From NCBI GenBank assembly GCA_012034655.1, contig JAAUOZ010000045.1, forward strand, positions 1 through 34,850: 34,850 bases of DNA. The letters run 5' to 3'. The stretch's first letter is position 1, and each line of letters starts with the position of its first letter. Shown in pieces: positions 34,797 to 34,850 of this stretch. The DNA comes from Leptolyngbyaceae cyanobacterium CSU_1_3 (GTDB taxonomy: Bacteria > Cyanobacteriota > Cyanobacteriia > Leptolyngbyales > Leptolyngbyaceae). A program made the translations under genes and the position numbers. The notes beneath the pieces were generated by a model. That model saw nothing but the letters and a program-made list of their open reading frames with translations, was not told where the DNA came from and did no database searches.

Positions 34797-34850
34797 ATGA
34801 GTCAGAAGAAATATATCGTGAATTTAAGCGAGGCGGAAGTCAATGAGTTG
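34797..34850 (+). CDS. IS630-like transposase, first 18 codons
   Basis: GGAGG (34788-34792) precedes ATG 34797; the visible residues MSQKKYIVNLSEAEVNEL resemble the start of IS630-family transposases (helix-turn-helix protein beginning KKYIVxL). The frame is cut by the window edge, so the family call rests on only 18 residues. Confidence 0.55.
   Translation, partial: MSQKKYIVNLSEAEVNEL

Overview
The window comes from a cyanobacterial chromosome. GCGATCGC-type palindromes (HIP1-like, with many shorter CGATCG cores) are scattered through almost every gene. The gene content also fits: a DUF2605 protein, a threonyl-tRNA synthetase without a TGS domain, the hopanoid genes hpnA and hpnH, a SWIM protein beside an SNF2 helicase, tandem AIM24 genes with an M48 peptidase, MutS2, and GT39-like lipid-linked glycosyltransferases. 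A filamentous or Leptolyngbya-like lineage is plausible, but the sequence alone does not fix the genus. I saw no rRNA, tRNA or CRISPR array.

Layout. 1-277 (-): start of a DUF2605 protein cut by the window edge. 473-2290 (+): thrS. 2291-2724: spacer with a structured dispersed repeat. 2725-7531 (+): a probable operon of an AcrB-like RND pump, hpnA and hpnH. 7711-11854 (-): SWIM zinc-finger protein and a frameshift-split SNF2 helicase. 12018-12562 (+): broken GNAT acetyltransferase. 12877-15030 (+): pnp with a terminator. 15144-15877 (-): secreted MORN-repeat protein. 15975-18973 (-): three AIM24 paralogs followed by an M48 peptidase. 19254-23497 (-): a very large protein joining DUF4347, L-type lectin, PA14 x2, Calx-beta x2 and a glucose/sorbosone-dehydrogenase-like propeller. 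23498-24362: no convincing gene. 24363-26909 (-): mutS2 in three pieces. 27097-28055 (+): nadA, broken near its end. 28085-28894 (-): D12-class adenine methylase. 29257-32691 (+): two neighbouring membrane glycosyltransferases, both broken. 32708-33103 (-): small roadblock-like protein. 33389-33934 (+): CAP-domain secreted protein. 34031-34660 (+): RNase D-like exonuclease. 34797 to the edge (+): start of an IS630-like transposase.

The strongest signal is the number of single-base frameshifts. At least twelve can be placed in nine genes, mostly in short homopolymers. In every case, restoring the bases gives a length that is a multiple of three and a continuous family-like protein. Because nadA, mutS2 and other conserved genes are affected, the simplest reading is homopolymer errors in the assembly rather than mass gene decay. 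Two of the shifts, however, fall in the same motif (GG, eight T, AC) in two adjacent glycosyltransferase genes, so slippage deserves a separate check.

Other points of interest are the RND-hpnA-hpnH operon (a candidate hopanoid-linked exporter), short tandem repeats of period 11, 13 and 15 placed at gene starts or inside linkers, a dispersed repeat of about 140 bp that can fold on itself, and the unusual lectin-PA14-dehydrogenase protein.
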